Origin: Thermoplasma sp.
GTDB lineage: Archaea > Thermoplasmatota > Thermoplasmata > Thermoplasmatales > Thermoplasmataceae
Assembly (NCBI RefSeq): GCF_008709555.1
Contig: NZ_VYIJ01000002.1
Location: 89,241 to 153,240, forward strand
Reading direction: 5' to 3'
Length of the DNA stretch: 64,000 bases
How positions within the stretch are numbered: position 1 is the first letter of the stretch; every line of letters begins with the position of its first letter. The notes under the pieces are model-generated. The model was not told where the DNA came from, did no database searches, and saw only the letters and a list, made by a program, of their open reading frames with translations. Below are positions 1 through 9,767 of this stretch, piece after piece. The translations under genes and the position numbers were made by a program.

Positions 1-712
1 GCTCAACAGCCACGGATATGCCTGCGGAGTATTTACCATTGTAGATCACGAAAAATGGCATAGCCTGTCTCGAAATCTTCAATCTGGCATATCCCGTATC
101 AAGAACTATATCGGAATCTGCGAAGAACTGATTATCGTATTCTTTTTTATAGCTATCATCGTCGAATGTTATCCTGTCCATCTTTCCGGTTGGGAAAGGT
201 CCATCATACTCCATAAGCCAGGCCGTTTCAGGTTCAACTATCCTCCATCTGTCCTTGAAGAGAAAATATGGATGAAATCCGGCTGCTACAGGAGACCGCC
301 GATCACCCACATTGCTGACAGAGATTTGACAGCTGTACGATTTCGACGTTATGCTGTGCGATATTCTGACCTTTAGATCTGAAGGATAACCGACCCCTGC
401 CTGGATATTCGCTTCCATAGTTAAAGAATCGTCCTTACTGGTCGTTACGGCTAATCTCTGGCCGAGGACAAGACCATGAATGCTGTTTTTTCCCTCATTT
501 CTTGGAAGAGAGTAATTCCTGCCATCCAGCACATATTCTGCGTTTCTCACCCTGTTTGCATACGGAAAAAGAAACGCCGATCCGTAATGTGTCGGAGAAT
601 CATCATAAGAGGGAAGTAATATATCGACGCCATCCAACTGAAGCGAAACCAGATGAGAACCGATTTCAGACAGCAATGCCCTGCTTCCATCCGACGTTAT
701 TTCGATTGTCAT
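1..712 (-). CDS. Aldose 1-epimerase (galactose mutarotase) family protein, partial (C-terminus lies beyond window start)
   Basis: Manual reverse-strand translation from ATG at 712 stays open to the window edge; contains ...SPVAAGFHPYFLF..., the mutarotase GxHPYF motif. Not in the ORF track because it is truncated. Confidence 0.85.
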   Translation of the reverse strand, partial: MTIEITSDGSRALLSEIGSHLVSLQLDGVDILLPSYDDSPTHYGSAFLFPYANRVRNAEYVLDGRNYSLPRNEGKNSIHGLVLGQRLAVTTSKDDSLTMEANIQAGVGYPSDLKVRISHSITSKSYSCQISVSNVGDRRSPVAAGFHPYFLFKDRWRIVEPETAWLMEYDGPFPTGKMDRITFDDDSYKKEYDNQFFADSDIVLDTGYARLKISRQAMPFFVIYNGKYSAGISVAVE

Positions 713-844
713 AAATAAGTCAAAGCTATACCGGATATAATACTTCGCGATTACGGATTATTTAGATTTTAGGGCGATAAAACAAGATCGTCTGAACCGT
801 ACTGAATAACAGACGAATTAAATAAAACAGATCTGCCACGCGCT

Positions 845-1114
845 TCAGCGTGACAGGGTGATCTCTATAGATGAAACGTTAGAACTGCCTCTCTCGCCCT
901 GGAGGGTCTCAGTGTCTAGTTTTATCTCCTCGTATTTTGCGTCTGGAATGAATTTGTGCCTTGTGATCTCTGCAACATCCACTGCCTTGCTGATCGTCTT
1001 TCCACGTGCCTTTATTATTATCTTATTGGCGTTGTTGTTAAACTGGGTGACCACTGCAAGCACGTAGTTCATTGTCGGTTTCTTTCCTACAAAGATTATG
1101 TTCTCCTCTGCCAT
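845..1114 (-). CDS. albA: Archaeal chromatin protein Alba (Ssh10b/Sac10b family)
   Basis: MAEENIIFVGKKPTMNYVLAVVTQFNN...IIIKARGKTISKAVDVAEI..., typical Alba fold sequence; 89 aa. Confidence 0.95.
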   Translation of the reverse strand: MAEENIIFVGKKPTMNYVLAVVTQFNNNANKIIIKARGKTISKAVDVAEITRHKFIPDAKYEEIKLDTETLQGERGSSNVSSIEITLSR

Positions 1115-1330
1115 TTTTGATCACTACTGATACGGATTTCTGCTTAATATATAACAGTATCGCAAATGAAAATTACCGGATGATCATGGACAATAACCAT
1201 CATAGAAAAAACTGTTGATAAGCGCTTCGCAGATGCATTGGTGCCGGGATATCCCTGCCATGCACTCATTTGATGGAGTTAGCGAAAGAAAATACATAAT
1301 CAATATATTTCATTACTGCTATCTTTTATC

Positions 1331-2029
1331 ATGAGCAGAAAGACTGCCCTAATAATCGGGGCAAGTGAGACGTTTGGCTATTTCACGGCCAAAGATCTTC
1401 TGCAGAACGGCTTCAGGGTAACTATCAACGCCAGAAACAAGGAGAAACTGTCAAAAATCAAGAATGAACTCGAATCAAAGGGCGAAATCGATTATATTGC
1501 GGGTGATGTATCAGCCGAATCCACTATCAAATCCATAAGAGACCATTACAATGATTCAGGTATAGACGCGCTAATAATGGGTTTAGGAGGCTACGCATCG
1601 GACAGCATTAGGGATCCAACAAATATCAATGCGATGTTTGAGGATAACGTTATTCTTCCCTTCAACACGCTTTCGAAACTCCTCGATCTGATGGCGAACC
1701 CATCTTCAGTTGTCTTCATGAGCAGTGTGTACTCCAGCCTGATGGTCTCTGAGAATTCTTTCTCCTACTCTGGGAGCAAGGCAGCGCTGAACAGGATGGT
1801 TGCCTCAGCAGCGAAATCTCTGCTTAAAAACAGAATAAGAATAAACGCCGTGATCACGACTTCAATGGAGGAAAAACCACATTCTGAAACGGATGTTCAT
1901 TTCAATCCGGGCAAACAATCGATCGATCCGGATCTCGTGGCTATGGCCGTTGTATTCCTCGCCGGTGAGAGATCAATGGGGATAACCGGATCGGTCATAA
2001 CCGTTGACCAGGGATTTTCCCTGAGATGA
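1331..2029 (+). CDS. Short-chain dehydrogenase/reductase (SDR) family oxidoreductase
   Basis: N-terminal Rossmann segment IIGASETFGYFTAKDLLQNG, YSGSKAALNRM active-site YxxxK, C-terminal G.I..VDQGFS. Confidence 0.9.
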   Translation: MSRKTALIIGASETFGYFTAKDLLQNGFRVTINARNKEKLSKIKNELESKGEIDYIAGDVSAESTIKSIRDHYNDSGIDALIMGLGGYASDSIRDPTNINAMFEDNVILPFNTLSKLLDLMANPSSVVFMSSVYSSLMVSENSFSYSGSKAALNRMVASAAKSLLKNRIRINAVITTSMEEKPHSETDVHFNPGKQSIDPDLVAMAVVFLAGERSMGITGSVITVDQGFSLR

Positions 2030-2044
2030 TGCGCCTGGATTATG

Positions 2045-3223
2045 TCATGCCCTGGCAGGCCTGGCGAGGAGGAAATATGAAACAGATCCGGATGCAAGAA
2101 GCAGAATGGAGACAGTTATCGTACCAATTAGCACATGTCCGCCCACTATCAGCATCGATCCAAGAAACACCGGTATGACTGCCACGCCAGCATTCGTAGC
2201 TACGCTGAACATTGCCGTTGAAAAACCTGCTTCTTCAGGGCGCGGGGAATAATACGTAACGGATGTCATGGCCATCGACCAGTATGCGTTTCCGAAGAAT
2301 CCGAAGAAGAAGTATGAGATCCCTATAATGGGAAGCGATTTTGAAAACTCGAGTGATACGGCCATCAGCACTCCAAAAACAAGAGTAAGTGATCCTGTGG
2401 AGATCAGTCCATATCTCAGGTTCTGGTTTCTGCCGAAGAGAGAGGGAAGTATCATAGCACCGAGTGCGGATCCCAGGAAGGTCAGGCCGCCGAACAATCC
2501 TCCCACCTCGAGGGCAGTGGATTCGGTGAAGCCATGGAGCAGAAGCACGCTTGACGCTATGCTTCCGAACATGACTGAAATGGCCGATATTGTCAATCCC
2601 ACGTACCAATTCTTTATCATTCCCACCCTGAATACGCCCTTGAAGCTGCGCGAAGCATAGTAGTTAGGGAATTTTCCTGCAGACAGTAAAAGAAGGATCA
2701 TCAACACGAATACGGCAATCGCTGGAAGCTCCAGGGTGATATTCAAAGGAACCGCAATGAGTATGTAAGGCGTAATAAGGGATCCAACGGCCATTCCAAG
2801 GAAGAGAGATCCAACACTCATGCCTATGATCGTGTGGCTTCTCCCTGCACCAAACACCTCGGCAATGCTTCCTACAGGAGCCATTGCGAGCGGATAACCC
2901 ACTGCAGCCAAAATGGAAAACGCCAGGAAAGGCAGATAGCTGTGGAAGAATGGCCTCAAGGAAAGGCCAATAAACGTGAGTATGGCGGAGGCAATTATTG
3001 AATTCTTGACCCGTCCTCTGAATGAAAGATATCCTGCAAGCAGTCCGAATGCTACCATCGTATATCCATATGCAGAAACTATCAGGATCAGATCTGACGG
3101 TGATGATCTGGTCACAGATACGAGTTCAGGTATTATGGGGGCGATCATGAACCAGCCAAAACCTATGAAGAACAGCAGCGCAATATAGAGGCTGAATATC
3201 CCATTAACCTTCAAGTCTTTCAC
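2045..3223 (-). CDS. Major facilitator superfamily transporter
   Basis: 392 aa, about 12 hydrophobic segments, MFS-like layout. Confidence 0.85.
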   Translation of the reverse strand: MKDLKVNGIFSLYIALLFFIGFGWFMIAPIIPELVSVTRSSPSDLILIVSAYGYTMVAFGLLAGYLSFRGRVKNSIIASAILTFIGLSLRPFFHSYLPFLAFSILAAVGYPLAMAPVGSIAEVFGAGRSHTIIGMSVGSLFLGMAVGSLITPYILIAVPLNITLELPAIAVFVLMILLLLSAGKFPNYYASRSFKGVFRVGMIKNWYVGLTISAISVMFGSIASSVLLLHGFTESTALEVGGLFGGLTFLGSALGAMILPSLFGRNQNLRYGLISTGSLTLVFGVLMAVSLEFSKSLPIIGISYFFFGFFGNAYWSMAMTSVTYYSPRPEEAGFSTAMFSVATNAGVAVIPVFLGSMLIVGGHVLIGTITVSILLLASGSVSYFLLARPARA

Positions 3224-3374
3224 CCGCAGATGCGTTTGATATGTCTGACAATAACAAGCTCAATGATTTCATGCTATCTACGATCGGTATTTGAATCTTT
3301 TCAGCGGTCGCCATGATATGCGCATTTTTTTGACGAAGCATGGTGGGCTGTTTGGCAGGATGTGCAGCGATAGA

Positions 3375-4148
3375 TCAGAATGAACCCTTATACAGGATTT
3401 TCACCGATTGCTGCTTCATGGAGGCAAAAAGATCCTCATCGACCTCACCGGAAAATTCGATATAGAAGTAGTATTTCCATACACTGTCTCTCAGCGGCCT
3501 GGAGTATATCATATTCATATTGATGCCTCTGTTTGCCAGAACCCCGATTAGACTGTGAAGCGAACCCGGTCTATCTGGAATTATGCACAGCATTACATGT
3601 CTTGACCCATCCTTCCTGTATTCCCTGCCTATGAGTACAAACCTTGTTATATTAGGCGTCGCAGGATCTATTCGATCCATATTGGATAGACCATATTCAA
3701 TTGCGGCTTTCTTGGAACATAACGCTGCACCTGCCTCGTCCATGGATGCAAGCCTTGCAGCCTCTGATGTACTGTTTGTCCTTACGACTTCAAGATCTCC
3801 CATACTCTCCAGATAATCTTTCGCCTCTGCTATGGCGTGTGGATGAGAATACACCCTCCTGATCCTTCCTCTGTCACATTTTGATGCTAGAAATATCTCT
3901 ATAGGGATCTCGACGGAGGCCATCACGTAAATATCCTCATATCTGAAGAGACCGTCCAATGTCTCATTGACAGGCCCCTCAATGCTGTTTTCCACGGGAA
4001 CTACACCATAACCTTCGTTCATGGAAACCCTTTTGAATATGGCGCTTATCGATCTTTCGGGCTTAAGATCGGATCCGAATCTCTCCGCGGCTTCATGCGA
4101 GAAACTCCCTGGTGGACCGAGATAAAATACGACTGAGATCTTCATCAT
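3375..4148 (-). CDS. pheA: Prephenate dehydratase with C-terminal ACT domain
   Basis: YLGPPGSFSHEAAERF, GYGVVPVENSIEGPVNETLD, NITRFVLIGRE, and ACT segment DRPGSLHSLIGVLANRGINMNMIYSRP. Confidence 0.95.
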   Translation of the reverse strand: MMKISVVFYLGPPGSFSHEAAERFGSDLKPERSISAIFKRVSMNEGYGVVPVENSIEGPVNETLDGLFRYEDIYVMASVEIPIEIFLASKCDRGRIRRVYSHPHAIAEAKDYLESMGDLEVVRTNSTSEAARLASMDEAGAALCSKKAAIEYGLSNMDRIDPATPNITRFVLIGREYRKDGSRHVMLCIIPDRPGSLHSLIGVLANRGINMNMIYSRPLRDSVWKYYFYIEFSGEVDEDLFASMKQQSVKILYKGSF

Positions 4149-4232
4149 GCGAGGGGCGGGATTTGAACCCGCGAACCCCTTCGGGACAGGATCTTAAGTC
4201 CTGCACTGTTGGCCTGGCTTAGTTACCCTCGC
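4149..4232 (-). tRNA. tRNA-Leu (anticodon TAA)
   Basis: Reverse complement GCGAGGGTAACTAAGCCAGGCCAACAGTGCAGGACTTAAGATCCTGTCCCGAAGGGGTTCGCGGGTTCAAATCCCGCCCCTCGC; acceptor GCGAGGG/CCCTCGC region, anticodon loop CTTAAGA, T-loop GGTTCAAATCC, long variable arm. Confidence 0.95.
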
Positions 4233-4372
4233 GTTTCTGCGATGCAACCACGAGATAATAATCTTTCCAGTTTCGATGAAACGAGATCTTTCAGGCGATT
4301 CTCAAATCACACGTCGAGATTGCCTGTTATCATACTCAGGAATATTAATATCCAATAACCATATGAGGTTGC

Positions 4373-4651
4373 ATGGCATTTCCTGGTGGTAATTTTCCAA
4401 CAGATGGAGAACTTGTCGAGTTTGAGACAGAGGAGGAACCAAAGTGGATCACGGTGAAGCTGAAGGATGGATCCGTGCTCCAGATAAAGATGGAAATAGT
4501 GTCTATTCTCAGAAATGGAAATGATCCTAACACCGGGATACCGAATTACATGATACAGGCAACGAACATCATAAGATTGGTGAAGGTTCCAAAAGAACTC
4601 ATAGTGAAACCGAAGAAGGGTAACGAACAGGGTGGCCAGCTATACAGATGA
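4373..4651 (+). CDS. Conserved hypothetical small protein
   Basis: 92 aa ORF with TATA-like AATATTAATAT about 30 nt upstream of ATG; no family recognised. Confidence 0.75.
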   Translation: MAFPGGNFPTDGELVEFETEEEPKWITVKLKDGSVLQIKMEIVSILRNGNDPNTGIPNYMIQATNIIRLVKVPKELIVKPKKGNEQGGQLYR

Positions 4652-4729
4652 TGCCTTAATTTCATCATGAAATAACGATAATAATAAATCTAAAGATCGC
4701 CATTTCCTAAGTCAATAAAGAAGATGGTT

Positions 4730-5470
4730 TTACTGTTCCATCCTCGGTGCGAGCAGGAACAGCCCCTTTATCTTGGCGTCTGGGTTCTGATCCAGGTAAA
4801 ACTCCACAGAAAGTGGATAATCATCCCTGAAACTCAATTTCAGAGAATCTGTTGAAGACACTGCCTTTATGAATTTCAGCAGATATTCGAGCGGATATGA
4901 GCTCTTGATGGTGGTATTGCAAGACATATCCGTTATCATGTCCTTTGGCAGGATCATCTCTGATTCCTCTGATTCGGAGTGCGAATAGGCTTTGAAACCC
5001 TCAGGAGACAGCGTGAATCTTATGGAATCTGATATATCTTCGGCAGCCCTCAGACCCCTCTCGAAATCTGACTTTCTCACGACAGCATAGTACTCAGACG
5101 TTATGTTGGGTATTTTTGGAGTTACGATCGTTGATGGATCGAGAAGAGAAATGCTCTTATTGATCGTACCAAGCTCAAACTTGAGCTTCTCACCATCCTT
5201 GGTTATGCCCACATTCTCTGAGGAACTGGCCAGCCTTATCACTGACTTGAGCCTGTCTATGTCCAGTGCTATCTCCTCCTGCCCGTCCGTGTGAAACTCA
5301 ACGAACGCTTCCTTTGGCACCTCCAGCCTTATCATGGCAACATGTGCAGGATCCACTGCGGTCACATTCATACCGCTGTCATCAACCCTGAACTTTGCCT
5401 CTGATACTATTGTACTGAGTAAATCCGTTATCTCCTTGAGATTTTTAACCGAAAGGTTCAGCCTAATCAT
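4730..5470 (-). CDS. pcn: DNA polymerase sliding clamp (PCNA)
   Basis: MIRLNLSVKNLKEITDLLSTIVSEAKFRVDDSGMNVTAVDPAHVAMIRLEVPKEAF..., C-terminal PDAKIKGLFLLAPRMEQ. ORF-track start at 5545 adds 25 atypical residues; the internal Met at 5470 fits PCNA N-termini. Confidence 0.95.
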   Translation of the reverse strand: MIRLNLSVKNLKEITDLLSTIVSEAKFRVDDSGMNVTAVDPAHVAMIRLEVPKEAFVEFHTDGQEEIALDIDRLKSVIRLASSSENVGITKDGEKLKFELGTINKSISLLDPSTIVTPKIPNITSEYYAVVRKSDFERGLRAAEDISDSIRFTLSPEGFKAYSHSESEESEMILPKDMITDMSCNTTIKSSYPLEYLLKFIKAVSSTDSLKLSFRDDYPLSVEFYLDQNPDAKIKGLFLLAPRMEQ

Positions 5471-5650
5471 ATCACAACACCATTCAGCGTCTGTTCCGCT
5501 TATTCTCAATATATTCTCGCCAGGCACCAGGAACACATGCCCCATGTGTAGGCGTCTTCACAGATCTATACGGATGATCAACCGCAAAAACAGATAATGC
5601 TACGAGATATAAATTTTTGTTTCAGCATGGGGGCACGGCCGCTGAAGACT

Positions 5651-6487
5651 CTATGTTTCAGTATCGGCCTTTCTTTCTGGATCCGTGCGTATGATCGCAT
5701 ATATCATGGCGACGATCACGATCGCTATTGCCAGAAACTGGAGAGAGAGCCGTGACATAACGGTTATGAAGTAGAAGGCAGCAGTCCCCAGTATGGAACC
5801 ATAGAGTATTGAATATGCAAAAGAGTTCGATCTGTCTATGGATCTGTTGCCATTCCGGTATGAGGCCACGATGATGGATATCATCGACACAACAAAACCT
5901 GCTATAAGATAGGTATTTATGGGAATGCTGAAGGTGGCCAGCGGTAGGCTGAATTCATAACCATAGACGATGAGGGTATAGAGAGCCTCATACTCCATAA
6001 GCTCAACGTATATATATAAAGTGAAGAACGGATATCCGGTCTGGTTGAACACTATCAATGCGGCGATCATGTCCAGAAACGTGAGCGTGGAGAAAGCCAT
6101 CAGCGTTATGACTGAATAGAGTTTTTTCGCAAATAAACCCTCAAGCAGCGTCACTATGCCTATGACAAGGGTGACGGACACCATAAATGGTTTATCTATC
6201 GGTGTACCCAGGATCAGGTATCTGTGAGGTATGCTCCCCGTTGAAGCGGCCAGCCATATGATGACCGATGACACAGCAATCAGCAGTGCCACAGGGTAGA
6301 CGAGACTTCGGTACATCCGTCCGATAAATCTTCTGATGATTGGAAGGAAGGCAAACAGGAATAGAATGAACGGATCAGCGTATGAATAGATGCGTGGCAG
6401 CACGTATATAGCCATGAATATCGGGGGCAGCATTACACCGGTATTGATCACAATCCCAGTGATCGAATCCATATTTGCGTTTCCCAT
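5651..6487 (-). CDS. Polytopic integral membrane protein, last gene of MoxR/DUF58 operon
   Basis: 278 aa, multiple hydrophobic segments, start directly adjacent to the DUF58 stop. Confidence 0.8.
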   Translation of the reverse strand: MGNANMDSITGIVINTGVMLPPIFMAIYVLPRIYSYADPFILFLFAFLPIIRRFIGRMYRSLVYPVALLIAVSSVIIWLAASTGSIPHRYLILGTPIDKPFMVSVTLVIGIVTLLEGLFAKKLYSVITLMAFSTLTFLDMIAALIVFNQTGYPFFTLYIYVELMEYEALYTLIVYGYEFSLPLATFSIPINTYLIAGFVVSMISIIVASYRNGNRSIDRSNSFAYSILYGSILGTAAFYFITVMSRLSLQFLAIAIVIVAMIYAIIRTDPERKADTET

Positions 6488-7789
6488 TCACTCACCTATA
6501 TTGTTCATCTTGGCATAGAGGTATGAGGAGACGAGCTTTCTGTATGCATCGCGAGAGCCAACGATTTCTGTTCTGAAACCAAGGCTTCTAAGTATCTCCC
6601 TCTTCCTGTCAACGATGCTACGCTGCTTGTGGAAGAGCGTGGCTCTGAGCGTACGGTTCTCTTCACCTGTCACAACGAAATCATACGGATTTACCACGAA
6701 GAACATTGCCTTATATGATCCGATAATATCTCTGACGGATACTGGATCTTCGCCGTATTCGAATGAGCTTATGACGAATATCATGGTTGTCTTCTTGATC
6801 TTCCTCCTTAGGAAATCAATAGAATACCGCATTGAAAAGGACCCTGAAGGCCTGATGTCAGATATGACCTTCTGCAGATTTTCGATGGGGGTAGCAGTAC
6901 GTTCCGGTGGAATGAAGATGTTTATGTCAGAGGATGATATGAAATAACCCACACCATCCTGGTTCTTCCTGATCTTATATGACGTCTTTATAACATCAGC
7001 CATTATGGAGTCAAACATTCTCTTCCCATCGTGGCCCTGATTCATTCCGTTTCCATAGTCTATCAGGAAGATCACGTCCATTATGCGCTCCTCCTCCATC
7101 TGTTTGACATAAAGATCGTCGCCCTTTGTTCGTCCGATCATTGACCATGCCACGTACCTTATCTCATCACCGGGAACGTATTCCCTCAGGGTCAGAAAAT
7201 CATATCCCTGGCCGGCCTTCTTGTTGTAGTGTATTCCAGTATAATACAGCATATTGCTTATCCTCTCGCTCCTTGCAGCCATTATCTCGCTCAGAGCTGG
7301 CGCAACCTTCAGATCTATGGTTCTTGATACCTCGGCCCTCTCAATGGCAAACCTCATTCCGTCCTCGGTGTATACCGATACTGGGCCAAGCCTGTATCTG
7401 CCTATTGTGTTCGGTGTCACGATGAATTTCCTGACCACCCTCTCAAATGGTTTCAGGGCAAGAAAGCCCTCGAAATCACCGGCCATCCTGAATGTGTCCG
7501 ATGAATAAACGTAATAATGAAACGATAGCGGTGAATTGTTCTGATTCAGGAATGCGATGGTGAACTCCTTTGGAGAGAATTTCCTGGCCTTCTCGTTCTC
7601 AGCCGATATCTCTACTTCAACGTTCCTGACCTTTCTTGCAGTTGTCAGATTGAAGATAAGGATATCTGATGAGAACACGAAGAAAAGTATTATGGAGAAT
7701 ATGATGTAGTATTTGTATCCCAGAAGTATCGATTCGAATATGTTGTATATGGACGCACTCAGTATCAGATAGCCAGCCTTTCTGATCAT
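6488..7789 (-). CDS. DUF58 domain protein
   Basis: GQGYDFLTLREYVPGDEIRYVAWSMIGRTKGDDLYVKQMEEERIMDVIFLIDYGNGMNQG, the DUF58 core; two N-terminal TM segments. Confidence 0.92.
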   Translation of the reverse strand: MIRKAGYLILSASIYNIFESILLGYKYYIIFSIILFFVFSSDILIFNLTTARKVRNVEVEISAENEKARKFSPKEFTIAFLNQNNSPLSFHYYVYSSDTFRMAGDFEGFLALKPFERVVRKFIVTPNTIGRYRLGPVSVYTEDGMRFAIERAEVSRTIDLKVAPALSEIMAARSERISNMLYYTGIHYNKKAGQGYDFLTLREYVPGDEIRYVAWSMIGRTKGDDLYVKQMEEERIMDVIFLIDYGNGMNQGHDGKRMFDSIMADVIKTSYKIRKNQDGVGYFISSSDINIFIPPERTATPIENLQKVISDIRPSGSFSMRYSIDFLRRKIKKTTMIFVISSFEYGEDPVSVRDIIGSYKAMFFVVNPYDFVVTGEENRTLRATLFHKQRSIVDRKREILRSLGFRTEIVGSRDAYRKLVSSYLYAKMNNIGE

Positions 7790-8754
7790 TTCGGAACCGG
7801 AACCTCTGAGAGAACACGGTCTATTATCCTCTTCACTATAAGCTTCGGATCATCTGTTTCGTCCATTATTGCCTCTGGCTTCAGTATCAGCCTGTGGTTC
7901 AGGATCTCGAATGCCATGAATGTTATATCCTCTGGTATAACGTAACTTCTGCCGCTTATCAGGGCATTGGCCCTTGCGGCCTTCATGTACTTCGCGGTTG
8001 TTCTTGGGCTGGCACCCAGGTAGACAAGATCGTTCTCACGCGTACGCCTCATCAGATCGACAAGGTACTGCTTTATCTCATCTGCAATGTAAACGTTGTC
8101 AACCTGCGACCTGAATTCTATTATCTCGTCAGGCATAAGAACAAGCGATGGATCCTCGTACTTGCCGATGGAATTCAATATACTGAGTTCGTCCTCTCTG
8201 CTCGGATACTCAAGGTAGTACCTGAACAGGAAACGGTCCATCAGCGCCTCTGCAAGCGGAAATGTCCCTTCCTGTTCTATCGGGTTCTGAGTCGCTATGA
8301 CAAAGAATGGCTTTGGCAGGCTGTGCGTTTCTCCGCCTATGGTCACCTGGGTCTCCTCCATTGCTTCGAGCAGAGCCGACTGAACCTTTGGAGGTGTCCT
8401 GTTTATCTCATCCGCCAGCACAACATTGGCAAATATGGGACCCTCCTTGAACTCCATCTTCCTAGATTCTATATTGAACATTATGGTTCCGGTGACATCA
8501 GACGGAAGCATGTCAGGTGTGAACTGTATCCTCCTGAACTTCATCTTCGTATGCCTGGCAAACTCATTGGCCAGCATGGTCTTTGCGAGCCCTGGAACTC
8601 CCTCCATCAGCAGATGATTGCCTGTCAGAAGCGCTATGAACATGAAGCGCACTATCCTTCTGGATCCTATGACTCGCTTACCTATGCTCTCCTCTATACT
8701 TATCACGGTATTTCTCAGATTCTCAAGATCCTCTATAACTTCCATAATCCTCAC
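7786..8754 (-). CDS. MoxR-family AAA+ ATPase
   Basis: Walker A-like GVPGLAKT, LADEINRTPPKVQSALLEAMEE, ATQNPIEQEGTFPLAEALMDRFLF. Confidence 0.95.
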   Translation of the reverse strand: MRIMEVIEDLENLRNTVISIEESIGKRVIGSRRIVRFMFIALLTGNHLLMEGVPGLAKTMLANEFARHTKMKFRRIQFTPDMLPSDVTGTIMFNIESRKMEFKEGPIFANVVLADEINRTPPKVQSALLEAMEETQVTIGGETHSLPKPFFVIATQNPIEQEGTFPLAEALMDRFLFRYYLEYPSREDELSILNSIGKYEDPSLVLMPDEIIEFRSQVDNVYIADEIKQYLVDLMRRTRENDLVYLGASPRTTAKYMKAARANALISGRSYVIPEDITFMAFEILNHRLILKPEAIMDETDDPKLIVKRIIDRVLSEVPVPK

Positions 8755-9220
8755 CCAGGATCAGCTTATCCAGCTTCATCTTGCTGAGCTGATCATATAT
8801 CCTGGCTATTTCGGAAAAGATGCGATCCCTCTCTTCCTTTGCCCTCTTTCTCCTCCTTCTGCTTGGGGAATTGAGCCTGTTGGTGTATTTTCTGTACAGC
8901 TTCATATAATACCTGTATTCTTCTACAAGGCCCTTCACCGACTCAAAGTCCTTTTCCACCTTCGACAGGTAGTAGTCTATATCGTTATCCCTGACGTGCG
9001 GATATTCCTGGTTTATATAGTTGGCAGGAACATCAAAAAGCTCCTTCTTCTGGTTGTCCGTTGGGTAATCATCCGGTACTGCACGTTTTGCATAGTGCCT
9101 TACAACAAAAACCATGATGAATAGCATCAGAGCTGGTATGAGAAAACGGAATATGACCAGGGGATAGGCTATTATGTTCGAGAACATGGTACTAAGTATT
9201 GACACTTCCATCATCACCAC
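8723..9220 (-). CDS. Membrane-anchored hypothetical protein of MoxR operon (N-terminal TM, charged cytoplasmic coiled region)
   Basis: 165 aa; hydrophobic N-terminus then basic/acidic helices; overlaps moxR start by 32 nt. Confidence 0.75.
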   Translation of the reverse strand: MVMMEVSILSTMFSNIIAYPLVIFRFLIPALMLFIMVFVVRHYAKRAVPDDYPTDNQKKELFDVPANYINQEYPHVRDNDIDYYLSKVEKDFESVKGLVEEYRYYMKLYRKYTNRLNSPSRRRRKRAKEERDRIFSEIARIYDQLSKMKLDKLILGEDYGSYRGS

Positions 9221-9767
9221 TGAAATAAAGCTTCGTTATGTCCATATAGTTATATATGCCGGTCAGGCGATCAACTATTTCGCCGTTATCCTCTATTGCG
9301 GAATCTGAATATTTGGCCTTTTCATAGTATTTGAGATAGAACTCAACTATCTTCACGAAGCAGGCGACCTTTGGCTCAGATGACGTAAGATCGATGTCTG
9401 ATATGCGGTCAATGATGAATTTACCGTCCACGACGGCTTCCTCTGGTAGATCTATTCCGAGCCCCTTCAGGGTGCTAACAATGAACGATCTCTCGCCAGC
9501 CTGCGAGGTGGACTGAATACCAAAATATCGCACGTAATCATTCTTCACGTTGCTGTATCCAGATATTATGGCATCCTTCACCTTGCCCTCTGTTATGCTT
9601 TTCCTCGCAGAAACTATGGCGGGCACATCACCCACAGTCTTCACTTTTATGACCGTTTTCACTTCCTCTTTCTGCTTCTTTCTTCCGAAGCTGAACAACG
9701 TTTTTTTCTCTTTCTTTACTGGTTCGCTCTGGAAATCTATCTTTGCCTGCCTGTCCTCATCACCCAT
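9192..9767 (-). CDS. Hypothetical protein of MoxR operon; C-terminal part loosely resembles the cytoplasmic end of DUF4129 proteins
   Basis: 191 aa; ...IVEFYLKYYEKAKYSDSAIEDNGEIVDRLTGIYNYMD...; overlaps the neighbour's start. Confidence 0.7.
   Translation of the reverse strand: MGDEDRQAKIDFQSEPVKKEKKTLFSFGRKKQKEEVKTVIKVKTVGDVPAIVSARKSITEGKVKDAIISGYSNVKNDYVRYFGIQSTSQAGERSFIVSTLKGLGIDLPEEAVVDGKFIIDRISDIDLTSSEPKVACFVKIVEFYLKYYEKAKYSDSAIEDNGEIVDRLTGIYNYMDITKLYFSGDDGSVNT

Noticed and set aside
7894-8787. 297-aa plus-strand ORF antisense to moxR
   Set aside because: Low-complexity, Cys/His/Tyr-rich translation; the opposite strand encodes a clear MoxR ATPase.
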